NCBI GenBank assembly: GCA_026874595.1 | Contig: CM049310.1 | Coordinates: 21,862,058-21,926,057, forward strand | Reading direction: 5' to 3' | Source of the DNA: Sipunculus nudus | Lineage: Eukaryota; Annelida; Sipuncula; Golfingiida; Sipunculidae | DNA length: 64,000 bases | In this document: positions 1 to 11,970 of the stretch, in pieces | Numbering within the stretch: the stretch's first letter is position 1 | Layout: each line of letters begins with the position of its first letter | Notes under the pieces: model-generated | Database searches by the model: none | Told to the model about the DNA's origin: nothing | Seen by the model: only the letters and a program-made list of their open reading frames with translations | Position numbers and translations under genes: made by a program

Positions 1-609
1 GAAGTTTGTGGTTTTGCTTGAGAGAAACGATAGCGCCGGCAGAACTGCAAAACCAGTACTGAATGGTCCAAGAATAGTTTTTATGTTTCTAAAAGCGCGT
101 CAGTAGTCACTGATAGCGGGGTGGATCCATAAGCGTGGAAACGGGGGCGGCCACACCACTTCGTGGCGCCATCCTCCGATGTCCGGGTGACGTCCATGCA
201 ACAATATATAAACATTAAAAAGCAGTACCTAAATGATCATCGACTCCTCGAAGCAAACAGACATATGCACAATTCTATATGTTTATGTACATCTGTACCA
301 CGCCACCTTGGGAATATAGAGCTTCATGGGCTTTTTTCTATAGTTCTCAATCTTCACAAGGGAAAGGTTGATACATTATAAAATGTTATATATGTTTTGA
401 TTTATATTATACTATTTTTATTTTATTACGGTAGAGTACGGTATGGCATAGTGTAGCCTATATTAATTTAAAGTAGTTGTGGAGGGACAGCGACGCATTT
501 TTGTAAACTTAATTTTGATAATTGTTTTCGACGCTCCACACTCTAATAGTAATTATAAAAAATGAATAACTTATTTAAGACACGCTGTTTCTAAAGCTCA
601 GGTGGTGGC
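1..609. other. Intergenic, nothing recognised
   Basis: AT-rich single-copy-looking DNA. A 72-codon open frame at 163-381 has no recognisable domain and no splice or start context that supports it. I see no repeat, RNA gene or transposon terminus here. Confidence 0.6.
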
Positions 610-770
610 ATTCGGTAGTGTCTAGATGTAGAGGAAACCGGAGAATCCGGAGAAAACCAACGTCCACTACTACCCACCCTCACAGCAACGCCATGGATCG
701 AAGCCAGATCGCCAGCGGAGATGGCCTAGCGATTTATCTATCGATTATTCAGGCCCAAAAAGAGCTCACC
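610..770 (-). mobile_element. tRNA-derived SINE fragment
   Basis: Read on the minus strand, this stretch has a B-box-like GGCTTCGATCC (RNA polymerase III internal promoter). About 45 bp further on it has a conserved-looking tail with two CTCCGG-type motifs followed by TTTCCTC. The same order (tRNA-like part, then GGTTTTCTC, CTCCGG and a CCTC motif) occurs on the minus strand at 29.98-30.12 kb, so two diverged copies of one family are seen. No clear A box is left in this copy, no target duplication was found, and the boundaries are approximate. It overlaps an 80-codon frame at 618-860 that I regard as spurious. Confidence 0.5.
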
Positions 771-1442
771 CAAAGCCATCACAGAGCACCCAGTAATCCA
801 GTGAAAAGGAAAAAAATTATTATTGCCTATTTATGCGTTAATAAATATTTGTGCAACTAAAAACCCTAAATGATTAAGCAGTCGTTAGGTCACTAGGCAT
901 TTTTAAAGTGTGCGGTAATCAGGAAGCTTATGACTTCATGTATCCCATCATGCTCTGCGGGCGTCTCCACTTATCGCCCGGGTGATTTATCTTGTCACGT
1001 GATCAATATTGACGATCAATGATGCTACCAGCGTTTATTGCGCTCCATTTAATTGAAAAGATTACAAAGTTTAATAAGTGGTCTTTATCCAGGACCCATT
1101 GGGCGACAATTGATGGTGCGTAATTAAGACATTTAAATCCAGTGAATGTTGGCCCGCTTGATCGGTTCACGCCTGGATGACAGGTCGTTTGTTTTTCTCA
1201 GCTGCGTCTCAGATAAAATAAAATCACTTCCTTCTGGATGACCACTCCTGATTAACACAAAACTGACTATCTGCATAAAAATACCAGATCCCTGGATGTT
1301 ACCTTTTTAATTTATAGTAGGAACTTTGCATGTTTAAGGTAACCTGGATGGGAATGATGTATATATAGCTTTGACGGTAGAGGTAAGCTGGACGTTATTC
1401 GTCTACGGCCGGGGCCGAATTAGTGTGCGAGTTAGTAGTCCA
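771..1442. other. Intergenic, no gene seen
   Basis: Mixed composition with homeodomain-type TTAATTG and TAATTA cores around 1050-1130. No coding frame, RNA gene or repeat was recognised. Around 1400 there is a short GC-rich stretch (CGGCCGGGGCCG) just before the first minisatellite. Confidence 0.5.
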
Positions 1443-2635
1443 TGACCTGGCATAAGGACGGAAGGCATCTGGAAGGTAGTACTTCCAGCCAGGTATGGCG
1501 CGGAAGTAGTCAAGGAGGTGGTAGTTCACGGCCAGGTATGGGGACGGAAGTAGTCAGGGAGGTTGTAGTTCACTGACAGATACGGGGGTGGTAGTAGTCT
1601 GAAGGTTGTAGTTCACGGACAGATACGGGGGTGGTAGTAGACTGGAGGTTGTAGTTCACGGACAGATACGGGGGTGGTAGTAGACTGGAGGTTGTAGTTC
1701 ACGGACAGGTATTGAGACGGAAGCAATCTGGGAGGTAGTAGTTCACGGCCTGGTATGGGAACGGAATTAGTCAGGGAGGTTGTAGTTCACTGACAGATAC
1801 GGGGGTGGTAGTAGTCTGAAGGTTGTAGTTCACGGACAGATACGGGGGTGGTAGTAGACTGGAGGTTGTAGTTCACGGACAGGTATTGAGACGGAAGCAA
1901 TCTGGGAGGTAGTAGTTCACGGCCTGGTATGGGGACAGAAGTAATCAGGGAGGTTGTAGTTCAGGGACAGATACGGGGGTGGTAGTAGTCTGGAGGTTGT
2001 AGTTCACGAACAGATACGGGGGTGGTAGTAGTCTGAAGGTTGTAGTTCACGGACAGATACGGGGGTGGTAGTATAGTGTACTGAAGGTTGTAGTTCACTG
2101 ACAGATACGGGGGTGGTAGTAGACTGGAGGTTGTAGCTCACGGACAGATACGGGGGTGGTAGTAGACTGGAGGTTGTAGTTCACGGACAGGTATTGAGAC
2201 GGAAGCAATCTGGGAGGTAGTAGTTCACGGCCTGGTATGGGGACGGAAGTAGTCAGGGAGGTTGTAGTTCAGGGACAGATACGGGGGTGGTAGTAGTCTG
2301 GAGGTTGTAGTTCACGGACAGATACGGGGGTGGTAGTAGTCTGGAGGTTGTAGTTCACGGACAGATACGGGGGTGGTAGTAGACTGAAGGTTGTAGTTCA
2401 CGGACAGATACGGGGGTGGTAGTAGTCTGGAGGTTGTAGTTCACGGACAGATACGGGATGGTAGTAGTCTGAAGGTTGTAGTTCACGGACAGATACGGGG
2501 GTGGTAGTAGTCTGAAGGTTGTAGTTCACGGACAGATACGGGGGTGGTAGTAGACTGGAGGTTGTAGTTCACGGACAGGTATTGAGACGGAAGCAATCTG
2601 GGAGGTTGTAGTTCACGGCCTTGGGATAGAAATGG
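1443..2635. repeat. G-rich minisatellite, about 43-bp unit with higher-order variants
   Basis: The basic unit is about 43 bp: GAGGTTGTAGTTCACGGACA, then GATACGGGGGTGGTAGTAGT, then CTG. The core ACGGGGGTGG occurs sixteen times. A second unit type (ATTGAGACGGAAGCAATCTG, then a GGCCTGGTATGGGGAC type) recurs at intervals among the basic units, giving a higher-order structure near 1707, 1885, 2192 and 2577. The + strand is strongly G-rich and C-poor, with runs GGGGG and GG spaced closely enough for two-tetrad G-quadruplexes. A 66-codon minus-strand frame at 2483-2683 is just translated repeat. Edges are approximate because the outer units are diverged. Confidence 0.93.
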
Positions 2636-2804
2636 GCTGGGAGGGAGCCGAGCACGGCTTGATGGCGTTTGGGGGTGATACAAGGCGTCATGCTAGGTGT
2701 TTATACAGAACGTGGTGGCAGAAATCGGCTGGAAGGAGCTGGTCTGCTGCTTGTTTGAAGAAATTTTGTGCACGGGGCTTGTGCAACACCTGTTAGTTTA
2801 TGTA

Positions 2805-3752
2805 GGCTGGCGGGACAAGTGTGTGGCAGCGGGAGTAGTGTGTGGCAGCGAGACTAGTGTGGCAGCGGGAGTAGTGTGTGGCCGCGGGAGTAGTGTGTGG
2901 CAGCGGGACTAGAGTGTGGCAGCGGGACTAGTGTGTGGCAGCGAGACTAGTGTGGCAGCGGGAGTAGTGTTTGGCCGCGGGAGTAGTGTGTGGCAGCGGG
3001 ACTAGTGTGTGGCCTCGGGACTAGTGTGTGGCTGCGGGACTAGTGTGTGGCCGCGGGACTAGAGTGTGGCAGCGGGACTAGTGTGTGGCAAAGAGACTAG
3101 TGTGGCAGCGGGAGTAGTGTGTGGCCGCGGGAATAGTGTGTGGCAGCGGGACTAGTGTGTGGCCGCGGGACTAGTGTGTGGCAGCGGGACTAGTGTGTGG
3201 CCGCGAGACTAGTGTGGCAGCGGGAGTAGTGTGTGGCCGCGGGACTAGAGTGTGGCAGCGGGACTAGTGTGTGGCAGCGAGACTAGTGTGGCAGCGGGAG
3301 TAGTGTGTGGCAGCGGGACTAGCGTGTGGCAGCGAGACTAGTGTGGCAGCGGGAGTAGTGTGTGGCCGCGGGAGTAGTGTGTGGCAGCGGGACTAGTGTG
3401 TGGCCGCGGGACTAGTGTGTGGCAGCGGGACTAGTGTGTGGCCGCGGGACTAGCGTGTGGCAGCGAGACTAGTGTGGCAGCGGGAGTAGTGTGTGGCCGC
3501 GGGACTAGCGTGTGGCCGCGGGACTAGTGTGTGGCAGCGGGAGTAGTGTGTGGCCGCGGGAGTAGTGTGTGGCAGCGGGAGTAGTGTGTGGCCGCGGGAC
3601 AAGCGTGTGGCAGCGGGACTAGCGTGTGGCAGCGAGACTAGTGTGGCAGCGGGAGTAGTGTGTGGCCGCGGGACTAGCGTGTGGCAGCGGGACTAATTTG
3701 TGGCAGCGAGACTAGTGTGTTACAGCCGGACAAGTGTGTGGCAGCTACAAGC
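2805..3752. repeat. Minisatellite of 19-bp and 17-bp units
   Basis: The array is about fifty tandem copies of TGGCAGCGGGACTAGTGTG (19 bp). Variants have GGCCGC instead of GGCAGC and GAGTAG instead of GACTAG, and a 17-bp form lacks one TG before GGCAGC. The 17-bp form is repeatedly preceded by a GCGAGACTAG unit, so several units form a longer repeating block. It lies about 170 bp beyond the 43-bp array and shares its G-rich strand bias. The open frame entering it at 2697-2912 has no support as a gene. Confidence 0.93.
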
Positions 3753-4451
3753 TGGATAAGCAATGTTCACAGCTACCACAATAGCAAGCTGCAGACCAGG
3801 GTAATGTTATTGTGACGTATTTTTGCTAATAAAGGTTTTGTTATAATAGCAGGGAATTAACGAACAAATGACCGTAATTAAAAGGCAATGGTCATAAAAT
3901 GAAAAACTTTCTCAAACCGCTCCCACGATCATAACTTAAAATAGTTCTTTGAGCCAGTAAGAATGTACTATTTTCTCGGTTACGGCCATCGTTTTTTGAT
4001 AAAATGTCAAATATATTTGAAAGAAAGGATATATTTTTAACTGCCCAGCCTGTCATCAGCAAAACCGAACAGAGAGAGAAATTAGATGTTAGGTATTCAG
4101 TCGTGCTTAATAATCTTTATGACTATGGATATAGCATTCTCGATTTTTATTGCAATATTTTCTGTGCGATACAAATTTCGAAGTCCTTTTATTGGATTTT
4201 TATTCGATTCTCGATAATGGTGTCAATTCTTGTCAGAGCCATTTTTAAAAGTATCAGTTCTGGTCAAGATATCAATAATCGGATCTGCTTTCTTAGATCG
4301 ACTGATACCTGTTTGCCCTCAGCTTCTGTGCAGGTTTTTCTCATAACAACACAATAAAGACAGCACAGTCTTCAGCCATGAAAGTGCCGTCCTTTCAGCT
4401 TAACATAATCAAATATAACTGATTCATGGTTATTACAACAAATCTTATATC
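3753..4451. other. Intergenic, no gene supported
   Basis: AT-rich DNA. A 117-codon frame at 4004-4357 starts in AT-rich sequence, has no recognised domain and shows no exon-like boundaries, so it is not called as a gene. Confidence 0.5.
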
Positions 4452-4775
4452 TAAGGCCAAACAAAAATAAAAGGTATGGTTCTCAGGCACCGCCCGCATC
4501 AATTTTAAACCCCCGCATCAAAAATTTTTATTTTGATTTTCAATAGAAACTCACCAATTTCGAGCTGCAGCCGCTCAGCATTTCTTTCAAGAAGAAAAAA
4601 TTATTGTTGTTACTTGTTTAGCAAAATGAATCTATTATTTTAATGCTTTTCCCTTTTCCTTTGACATTTTTATCGAAACATACTAAAAAAAATACAAATA
4701 AAAAAACCGCCCGCCCGCATTGATTTCTGAAAAAAAGTGCCTGAGAACCATACCTTTTTTTTTATTTTGGCCTAA
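4452..4775. mobile_element. MITE, PIF/Harbinger-like, with TAA target duplication
   Basis: Two 36-bp inverted repeats lie at 4455-4490 and 4737-4772. Both begin GGCCAAA and both end with the same 18 bases, GGTATGGTTCTCAGGCAC; the few mismatches are in the A-rich middle. Directly outside both ends is TAA (4452-4454 and 4773-4775). A 3-bp TWA target duplication together with ends starting GG is the known signature of PIF/Harbinger elements. The 318-bp element has no coding capacity and is therefore non-autonomous. Just inside the ends, CCGCCCGCAT occurs in the same orientation near both ends. The superfamily assignment rests on the TSD and first bases only. Confidence 0.82.
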
Positions 4776-5418
4776 CAAATGCAACATGGGTCCCGTAAAC
4801 ATCTAAAATGATGTAGACTGGGGCAGATAAGCCGGTTATTTGGTGCAAGCTGATATGAAGCTGCGCGATAGCGGATGAAGGTTTCATGAAGGTTGATCCA
4901 AATCATAATTTCAAGGTGGTCCGGCATGGTGTGTCTTAGTACACACCCTGTCTATCTGAGAACAACTATGCTGGAACAGGTTCACTCATTGTAGACGAGC
5001 ATATTTACGGATAACGCCATACTTTGTGAAATGACAATTATTACGTAATTTATCAGGACAAAGTCCTACCATGATACGACTTCAAATGTAAAAGGTAAAA
5101 CAGAAGTCAAAAAGCTTATGGTTATTGATAAAAGAACAAAGATTGAATTAACAGAAGCTAATAATTATGAATCAGTTCAAAATTTGATTCCAATTAATTG
5201 AATTTATCGACTTCATTGTAAAATTTGATTAAGCATTGCACTGTGCTTCTTTTATTCTCTTTGTATTTCTCTGAACGCGGCTGTTTCTAAAACAAACAGA
5301 ATGAATCGATACGTAGAAGTACTCGTAGAAAGAGAACGATGTCAGGTAAAATGTTTAATAGAATCCTACCATCTACTTGCAACAAGTTTAGATTGTCTTA
5401 ATAGCTGTGTGTGCCTCT
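4776..5418. other. Intergenic, no gene seen
   Basis: No repeat, RNA or coding signal was recognised. The stretch leads directly into the solo LTR. The 88-codon frame at 5301-5567 runs across the LTR boundary and is spurious. Confidence 0.5.
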
Positions 5419-6279
5419 TGTTAAGGAACCTAATAACAACAGACTCACGTAGTCATGTCGAGCATAAATTTTGTAACGGAGATAAAAAAATCAGATTCTG
5501 TAACACTGGGCAGCGTAAAATGTCTAGGGGATGGAATAAAGAATCAGTGTTTTTAATTAACAAATAATTATAATTTATTCTTAAAACAACCCTAACATTA
5601 CAATACACTAAATCAATACAATAACACAGTATAACAACAGTATAACAGTAAATCAATACACTTACACAGTATAATAAATAATGTGTACAGTACCAGAGTG
5701 TCCGGATCCTAGGCTTTTCTGGATACCACCACTGTCACAGCTCAACAAGTCCTTTAAAACATATAATCCAGATGAACAGTTCACGTAAATCTTCTCAGTG
5801 AATAATAGTCTAATTCAATCCCGAAATCAATCTGTTATAATCCAAAAGTGAAGTTCTGGTAATATTCCAAAAGGCACACTGAAGACTGAATAAAATCTAT
5901 TACAAAGTTCGAAGAATATCTATAAGTGCTGCAATTATCGGAAAGGTCCACAGACTGACTCACACTCTTCCGTGTCCGCTGGAATTTTTCTCTCTCTCTC
6001 CCTCGGCTCTAAACACAGCTATTTATAACTTTTCATCCGAAAATTCTAGAAATAGTAAACTCCATAGAACAATACACACGTTACAGGAACAGACTTGTAA
6101 CATCTAGATCAAAGAACGCTGTGTTTCTACACTTCAGACCACCACACGCGGGCCGGCCCGGCTCGCGCGTCTCCCATGGCAACGGACTGCTTGCCTAACA
6201 GGCACATGCAACACTCCTGGGCTACAATAAACCAGGGTCTGCCTTACACGAATCAGAATGTCAATAGACAGATGTAACA
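5419..6279 (-). mobile_element. Solo LTR (copy 1) of an LTR retrotransposon
   Basis: This 861-bp block starts TGTTAAGG and ends TGTAACA, matching the short inverted TG...CA ends of LTRs. It aligns almost end to end with a second copy at 53368-54188. On the minus strand it has a good TATA box (TATAAATAG, about 6021-6029) and an AATAAA signal near the far end (about 5574), so the LTR probably points to the minus strand. No internal region, primer-binding site or second LTR lies beside it, so it is probably the product of LTR-LTR recombination. No exact target duplication was found, which suggests age or a boundary error of a few bases. Small frames inside it (5453-5656 minus) are not genes. Confidence 0.75.
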
Positions 6280-6859
6280 CTGTTGGAATACAGGTATTGA
6301 CGGTCATGTTATAATAAGACAGTGAGTGATATGCTTCCCATGAGAATACAAGGCGCTACACAGGACCACATTACCGTTGTCTTATCTTGTAAGTAACAGG
6401 ATGATGATCGTCATAATCTGCCGATGGGTTCTTTCATAATTGCTTTGCTACTGGTTTAGACATAGGCCTTGTCCTGGCATAAACTGAAAGTTTGTGGTCA
6501 CTACGTTTTCTGGCAACAAGGCTGTAAGGTGCCATAAAAATATGAGAAGTAACTGAGCAGGAGCTGGAAAAGTAAACGTTCACATGGATATCATTAGTGA
6601 AAAATTGGTAAAAATCATTGGGAGTGCTATTTTGTTAATTATGAGAATTCACTATCTTAGGGAATAATAAACACAAAAAAATGCCTGTGACCCAAATAGC
6701 ATGTCAGTTATTCCCCAGAGTAATCAACTAGCTTACCTTCAAACCAAGCGTTATTATTTTTGGACACCCAATCACACGCGTCCTACATAGGGGAAATCAA
6801 GTCACACATTGTGTGTGTCCAGCAAAAACGACCATCTGTATTTTCAAATAGTTTTATTG
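6280..6859. other. Intergenic, nothing recognised
   Basis: Single-copy-looking AT-rich DNA with no coding or repeat signal that I can support. Confidence 0.5.
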
Positions 6860-7270
6860 ACAAGCTGTTTTTAATCCAAAAAGAGCCTACCCTGACGACT
6901 CAGTATTAATGCCTTCTCTGAAGTAGATTCCGGCGGATTGTCGACACTTGCAGTCTCAAATGAATTCTTTGCCAGACCCTGTTGTCACGCTTGCAAGATT
7001 GGCTCTTTTCCTCCTGTTCTGTCCCGGGCATTTAGACTTGCCGTTTCTTTCCCTAGACGCTTCTTAAGAGGCTTGGAAATTTTAGCGGGATTCCAGCACG
7101 GGAGTGACTTAACGCAATTAGTGCTTTGTCACGACAAACATTCTTTGATCATTAATCGTGAACGCCTGCTCTTGTCACGTCACGCGGGTTTCAATCAAAC
7201 GGTCACGGCGGACCGCTGCATCATGAAACAAAACCCCGCCCAAATATGCATGTGTGTCAAAAAGAAAATC
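6860..7270. promoter_or_regulatory. Candidate regulatory island
   Basis: This block is clearly GC-richer than its flanks. It is dense in short transcription-factor-like sequences: CAATTAG homeodomain core, GTCACGTCACG near-CRE, TTGATCATTAATCG and ATATGCAT. It contains an open frame of 111 codons (6938-7273) without a recognisable domain. An abrupt return to AT-rich DNA occurs at about 7265. A conserved non-coding element is the simplest reading, but composition alone cannot separate this from an unrecognised exon. Confidence 0.22.
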
Positions 7271-8199
7271 TAATATACACTTGAATATAAACGTACTTAG
7301 ATTTATTCAACATTCTTATTCTTTAAATGTAATAAATAAAGTTTCTTTTGAACCAAGGACCATATGTGTTTTCCTTCCTTTGAATTAGGCCACAATAACG
7401 ATTCTTTGTTCCCTCAGGATTTTAATTAGTATGTAAATTATACATGAATGATTCTAGATTTTGAACAACGAACGATATAAGTTTTTATCAGTGTTGATAT
7501 CTCCTTGTCAGAAATGTCACATTATTTGTATACATTAATATGTCATGGCCTCAACTTGCGTTGTTTAACATGCTTTTCTGATTTTTTTCTCTCTCTGTAA
7601 ATGCACTTTAATACCTTGAATTTAGTATATTTGCCCTCAAAAATCAAGTTCAACGTTTAAATTGTTCGAGAACTTTGTGAAAACAATTTGGTGTATAAAT
7701 TTTCGGTTTTGAAATATAAAATATGCAATATTGTTATGGAAGTCAGAAAAGCAATGTATTTTGACAACTTGACTTTTAAGATTAATTAAAGTTCATAGTA
7801 TTCGTTTATAAGATTTTGTTAGAAACTAATTTTGTTGCAAATTTCATGGGGAGAATTATGCAGCTATTGCGTTAAAAAGAAATCCTACAGCCGATGACAG
7901 TATTGAAAACAACATGTTTCACCCTGAGGAGAGGATTGACAGACAATAACAACAAAATAAATAAATATTGTAAATGAAAGGGCTTCATACATTTGTTACC
8001 ATTGTAAACCTTGAGCCAGATTTTATGCCAGATCACTGCTGATCATGGGAAAGTCGGCCATTTTGGTAATTATTTTGATGGCTTTAGAATGTAGACGTTA
8101 CCTTACTTTACCAACACATTTAATTCCAGCCAGGTAAACTACATTCAAACGTGGATTGTGTTGATCCATTAGTTGAGATTGGATCTACATGAATACAGC
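7271..8199. other. AT-rich intergenic DNA
   Basis: Very AT-rich, with several AATAAA and ATTTA runs and no coding frame or repeat recognised. Confidence 0.5.
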
Positions 8200-9121
8200 T
8201 ACGTGGTCATGCAGACAATCACCGGCGACCACAGACCGGCGCGCTGACACACGTTCACGGGGCCTCATCTATGATACAGCACACAACCGGGTCTGATCAA
8301 CGCGCTAATTTGTGCAAGTCTAGCCTGTGGGATCGGCTTGGACGCAGGGATCTAGTTTCCTCCTGGTTGCACATTTGTATATGTGGTCAATGTCCACTAC
8401 TGGTCCCGTTGGCAAACATTAGTAATTGCTTGCTGTAACAGCAACCGGGATTGACCAAACGTTAACGTCCTCCGTAAGTTAGCAACGGGCTCAAAACCCG
8501 CCCGGGTCCTAATTGGTTGATCAATGCATGAGCCGCGTCTCTTAACCGGGAGTTTAGGGCGGTATCTGTAATGATCCCTGGGAACGGAAGGACAGCATCT
8601 GTCTCTTCAACAAAACAGTTCACTGATACAGGTCCTATGGTTTAGACAACTGGAGCCGGAACCTAGCAAAGGGAGCCCCGGGTCCGACGTGAAATCCCCG
8701 AGGTGCCCCCTCAGCGCCTTGGCCAAGTTCAGAACAAACGTGGTTTGGTTAGCGGGTAGGCTTTAAAGATTCAGTCGGTCTCTGGTTTCTTTTGGGAGTG
8801 GCCGAACGTCTAGGTGGAATTGGCCCCGGCATAACTAGCGAAAGCAAGCAGGAACGGCTATGAGACCATGAGAAAGTATAGTCCCCCGGAGGCCAACATG
8901 TCGCTGTTCATCTATAAACTTACAGAGTGATGAAAACTGGATTATCTGCTGTAAGGGGCGATATAGTGGGGACAACTACTGAGCTGCCGGCCACTGAGGT
9001 CTGTACTTATCTGTAGCAACCAACTGAACCAACACTTCAGATTTGCAAGACTCCCGATGGCCAGCCGGGGAGGTGCCGCGTGCTAGACCTTATTCCTGCT
9101 TGATGAAGTGACCCGCTGAAG
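8200..9121 (+). promoter_or_regulatory. Promoter-like island with possible untranslated first exon
   Basis: About 900 bp of GC-richer, CpG-containing DNA in an AT-rich surround. Near the right end there is a TATA-like CTATAAAC (about 8911-8918). About 200 bp further on is a strong splice donor, CTGAAG then GTGAGT, with the GT at 9122-9123; composition drops to AT-rich directly after the donor. This is the layout of a promoter plus a non-coding first exon on the + strand, with the exon running from about 8940 to 9121. No conserved protein can be read in it. It could equally be an enhancer with a chance donor. Confidence 0.25.
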
Positions 9122-10777
9122 GTGAGTCACATACGTTATCTTCCTTGGTCCAGAGATCTGTTAGTTTATATACTGTTAGTTAATCTACTGAGCAGTCCCG
9201 TTGATTCTGCGTTAATCCGGGTAAACGTTTTACATATAACGTTTTCGTTTACCTGGCGTAATAATATACCTATGAAGTCGTTAATTAATTTAATGATGAA
9301 GATTCTCCCGTATAATAAAGAAATTCACAAAACATTTGAAATTGTCTAACTATTTTATAGAAGAGTATGAAAACTATTATACAATTTAATTAGTTTTTAT
9401 TTATTTTTGAAATAATAAATAAAGGTCGTTTATCATATAATTTTACCGCAATTACATATATGTATACCGACCATTTTACAGGATGGTCAAGTTAAATGCA
9501 CAGATGATGCTGAATTTAGTTACAGCTTAATCTGAAATCAATCGAAACTTTAAACAACACGTGCAATTTTTCCCGGTGTGGTACAAGTTTTATTATTTAT
9601 TTAAAAACTTACCTTTCCAGGCTTTTCAGCTACGTAAACTGTTTTACCAGAGGCCACGATACAGTTACAGACATTTGTGTATATAGTGTATTATACTAGT
9701 ATAAAGTATGCGTAGTAAATTGAAATAATGCTGCCTCAAGTAATAGTGATGCCACTCACGGTTTACGATCAGATACATTATTAAAATATTATTTATTAAG
9801 CTTGAGTTTCTTTAATAAAATACAAAATTTAGATCAGACTCAAAGAGATAAGGAGGATTAATATACCGTTTTTCTTATTTATTGTCGATTTTTATAAAAT
9901 TGCTTAAATTATTTTGCAACAGTTTGGGTAGAATTCTGCAATATTTTGTTCAGGCTGGTAACAGAGGCACTTTGTTAAAAATTTGAATGAACTCAGTATA
10001 GCTGAAACAAGAATGGGTAAACCATTGTGTTTGCTGTGTTGGTGTGTGTGCGAGTTTTGGGTTGCTGAAATATTAAGACTTGTGTCTCAAATGAGAAAAC
10101 ATGGCCTTTCATAAATCATAAATACCATGACCTTTGTCTTATTTTGCTCTTATTTAAGACACACTTTAAATGTCAGTGGAAAAAAGAGATGCATTTTGAA
10201 AACGATTAGATTGGTAAAGTGTTGTAAAGAGGTGTCACCACTGAAAGAAGGAAATACCAGGGCGGCCAATTTGACCTGGACGTTCGTTCCCCCCACAGTT
10301 ATCTCAACTTGGTTGAGTTTGACATATCTCGTTTAGCTCAGTCAAGATATATATAAATAACTATAGTATATTAAAACCGTAACGTGATGGATCGAACAGG
10401 CTTTTATATCCAGGCAGTTCATATTATTAACAGAGAAATAACACTTGATATTATAGCAGTCTGATTTAGTTATGCCATATGCTGATCGATCTAGATGTTC
10501 TTATCACAATCTGTACTTGGCGTTACCGTTGCTAAACACGGCAGGGAACATTAAATTTCCTGTCTATTTGTATCGTAAGTAACCAAAAAGGATTTGATAT
10601 CCTATATAAAAACTGGAGGTATCTTGTATGTCTTACTTACATACGGTTTTATATAATGTAATGTGAGGTATACTGTCCCTGCAGTGACCGATTTGCAGAT
10701 GTCAAAACCTTGGTTTAAAACATGATTTGTCTTTAACTGGCTTGAGTTCTTCTATAAGCAAATGCAAATAAATTCAG

Positions 10778-10809
<32 letters not shown>
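10778..10809. repeat. (TA)n microsatellite
   Basis: Alternating TA of about 32 bp with a single C interruption. Confidence 0.95.
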
Positions 10810-11952
10810 AATATGTATAAAGATGCAAATTTTTAAACCAATGTTCCTATTCACTCTTTCATTAAGACTCTTACATGATGTTTCATATAATGGTTTCCGT
10901 TTGTATAAGTAACTTCAAAACTAAGTTGACAGAAACTGTGTTAACTGTCACGCTAGACCGTCACTTAACACCATCTGTTACTTTTCAACTTAACAACATA
11001 TTGTAACCCAGGTCAGATTCTTTTTGTTTCATTTACCAGCTGTTTCCGGTGTAAGGGATAAGACTTGAATCTCGTCCTCTGTCTCATATCCAGATCTTGA
11101 TTTATTTTATTTCATCAGTCAAGCGTCATGGTATCAAAGCTCCCCGCTGGAAGTCAAATCAATATAAACAAACTGCAGGTTTTTACGATTGATTTTTGTC
11201 CTACATGCCCATCTGTTTCGGAAGTATTTAGTTCTCTCTCAGAAAATCCACGATGATAGGATGAAGCCAATACCAGATAATATTTCCAAGGTTCACCCCG
11301 GGAAGACTCTTAAAACGCGAAGTTTGTTGAAATGACTTTATTTTGTAGCAGGATTTAATACCATTGTCACGATTGTGATGGATAATGGTTACCATGGTAC
11401 CCTTGCGTGCCTCTCGACTTTTGTCACTTTTTTTTTGCAGCAGACATCTCTAAAGTGCATCTCACTCCATGCCGTGTCACCTTGTTTTTTACGCTTTTTT
11501 TGCACAAATTTGTTGCAAGATGTTATGATCATGAACATAGTTCACTTTGTATTAAATCCGTTTGATTGCATCCTTATGAGATTCCTTTTGACATTTTATT
11601 GCTGTAAAGGAAACAAGAATTAAAACAAAACGTCATTTTTCAGCTAGAGAATGACTTGTGATGGAATTATTTAAATAATCTACTTTTGTTGGTCGGAGAT
11701 ATGGTCTAAGAGGTATTTTTTCTAACAATCCTCTTCTACTTTTATTTTTGTTATTTTATTCACTTTTTGGCCTATAAGCTCTTCACATATGTTGGTACCT
11801 GAAATAAAAGCCCTGGTAACCTTAAGGAAGAGCCCCTTAGCTAATTAGCGGAAATGTTTTGGTCAGGCACTTAATCTATTCTTGTACCCCACGCATGTTG
11901 ACGGTGCACATATGAGCCGTCAAAGCGACGGATATACACCTGCCATTTCTCA

Positions 11953-11970
11953 CCCCCCCCCCCCCCCCCC
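11953..11970. repeat. Poly(C) run, 18 bases
   Basis: An uninterrupted run of 18 C in AT-rich DNA. It is one of five G/C mononucleotide runs of 17 or more bases in the window. Confidence 0.97.

Noticed and set aside
1395-1420. 5S rRNA-like GTCTACGGCC
   Set aside because: Only ten bases match the start of 5S rRNA and the following sequence does not continue.
1443-2635. let-7-like GAGGTAGTAG strings
   Set aside because: They are part of the tandem minisatellite unit, with no hairpin and no full-length match.
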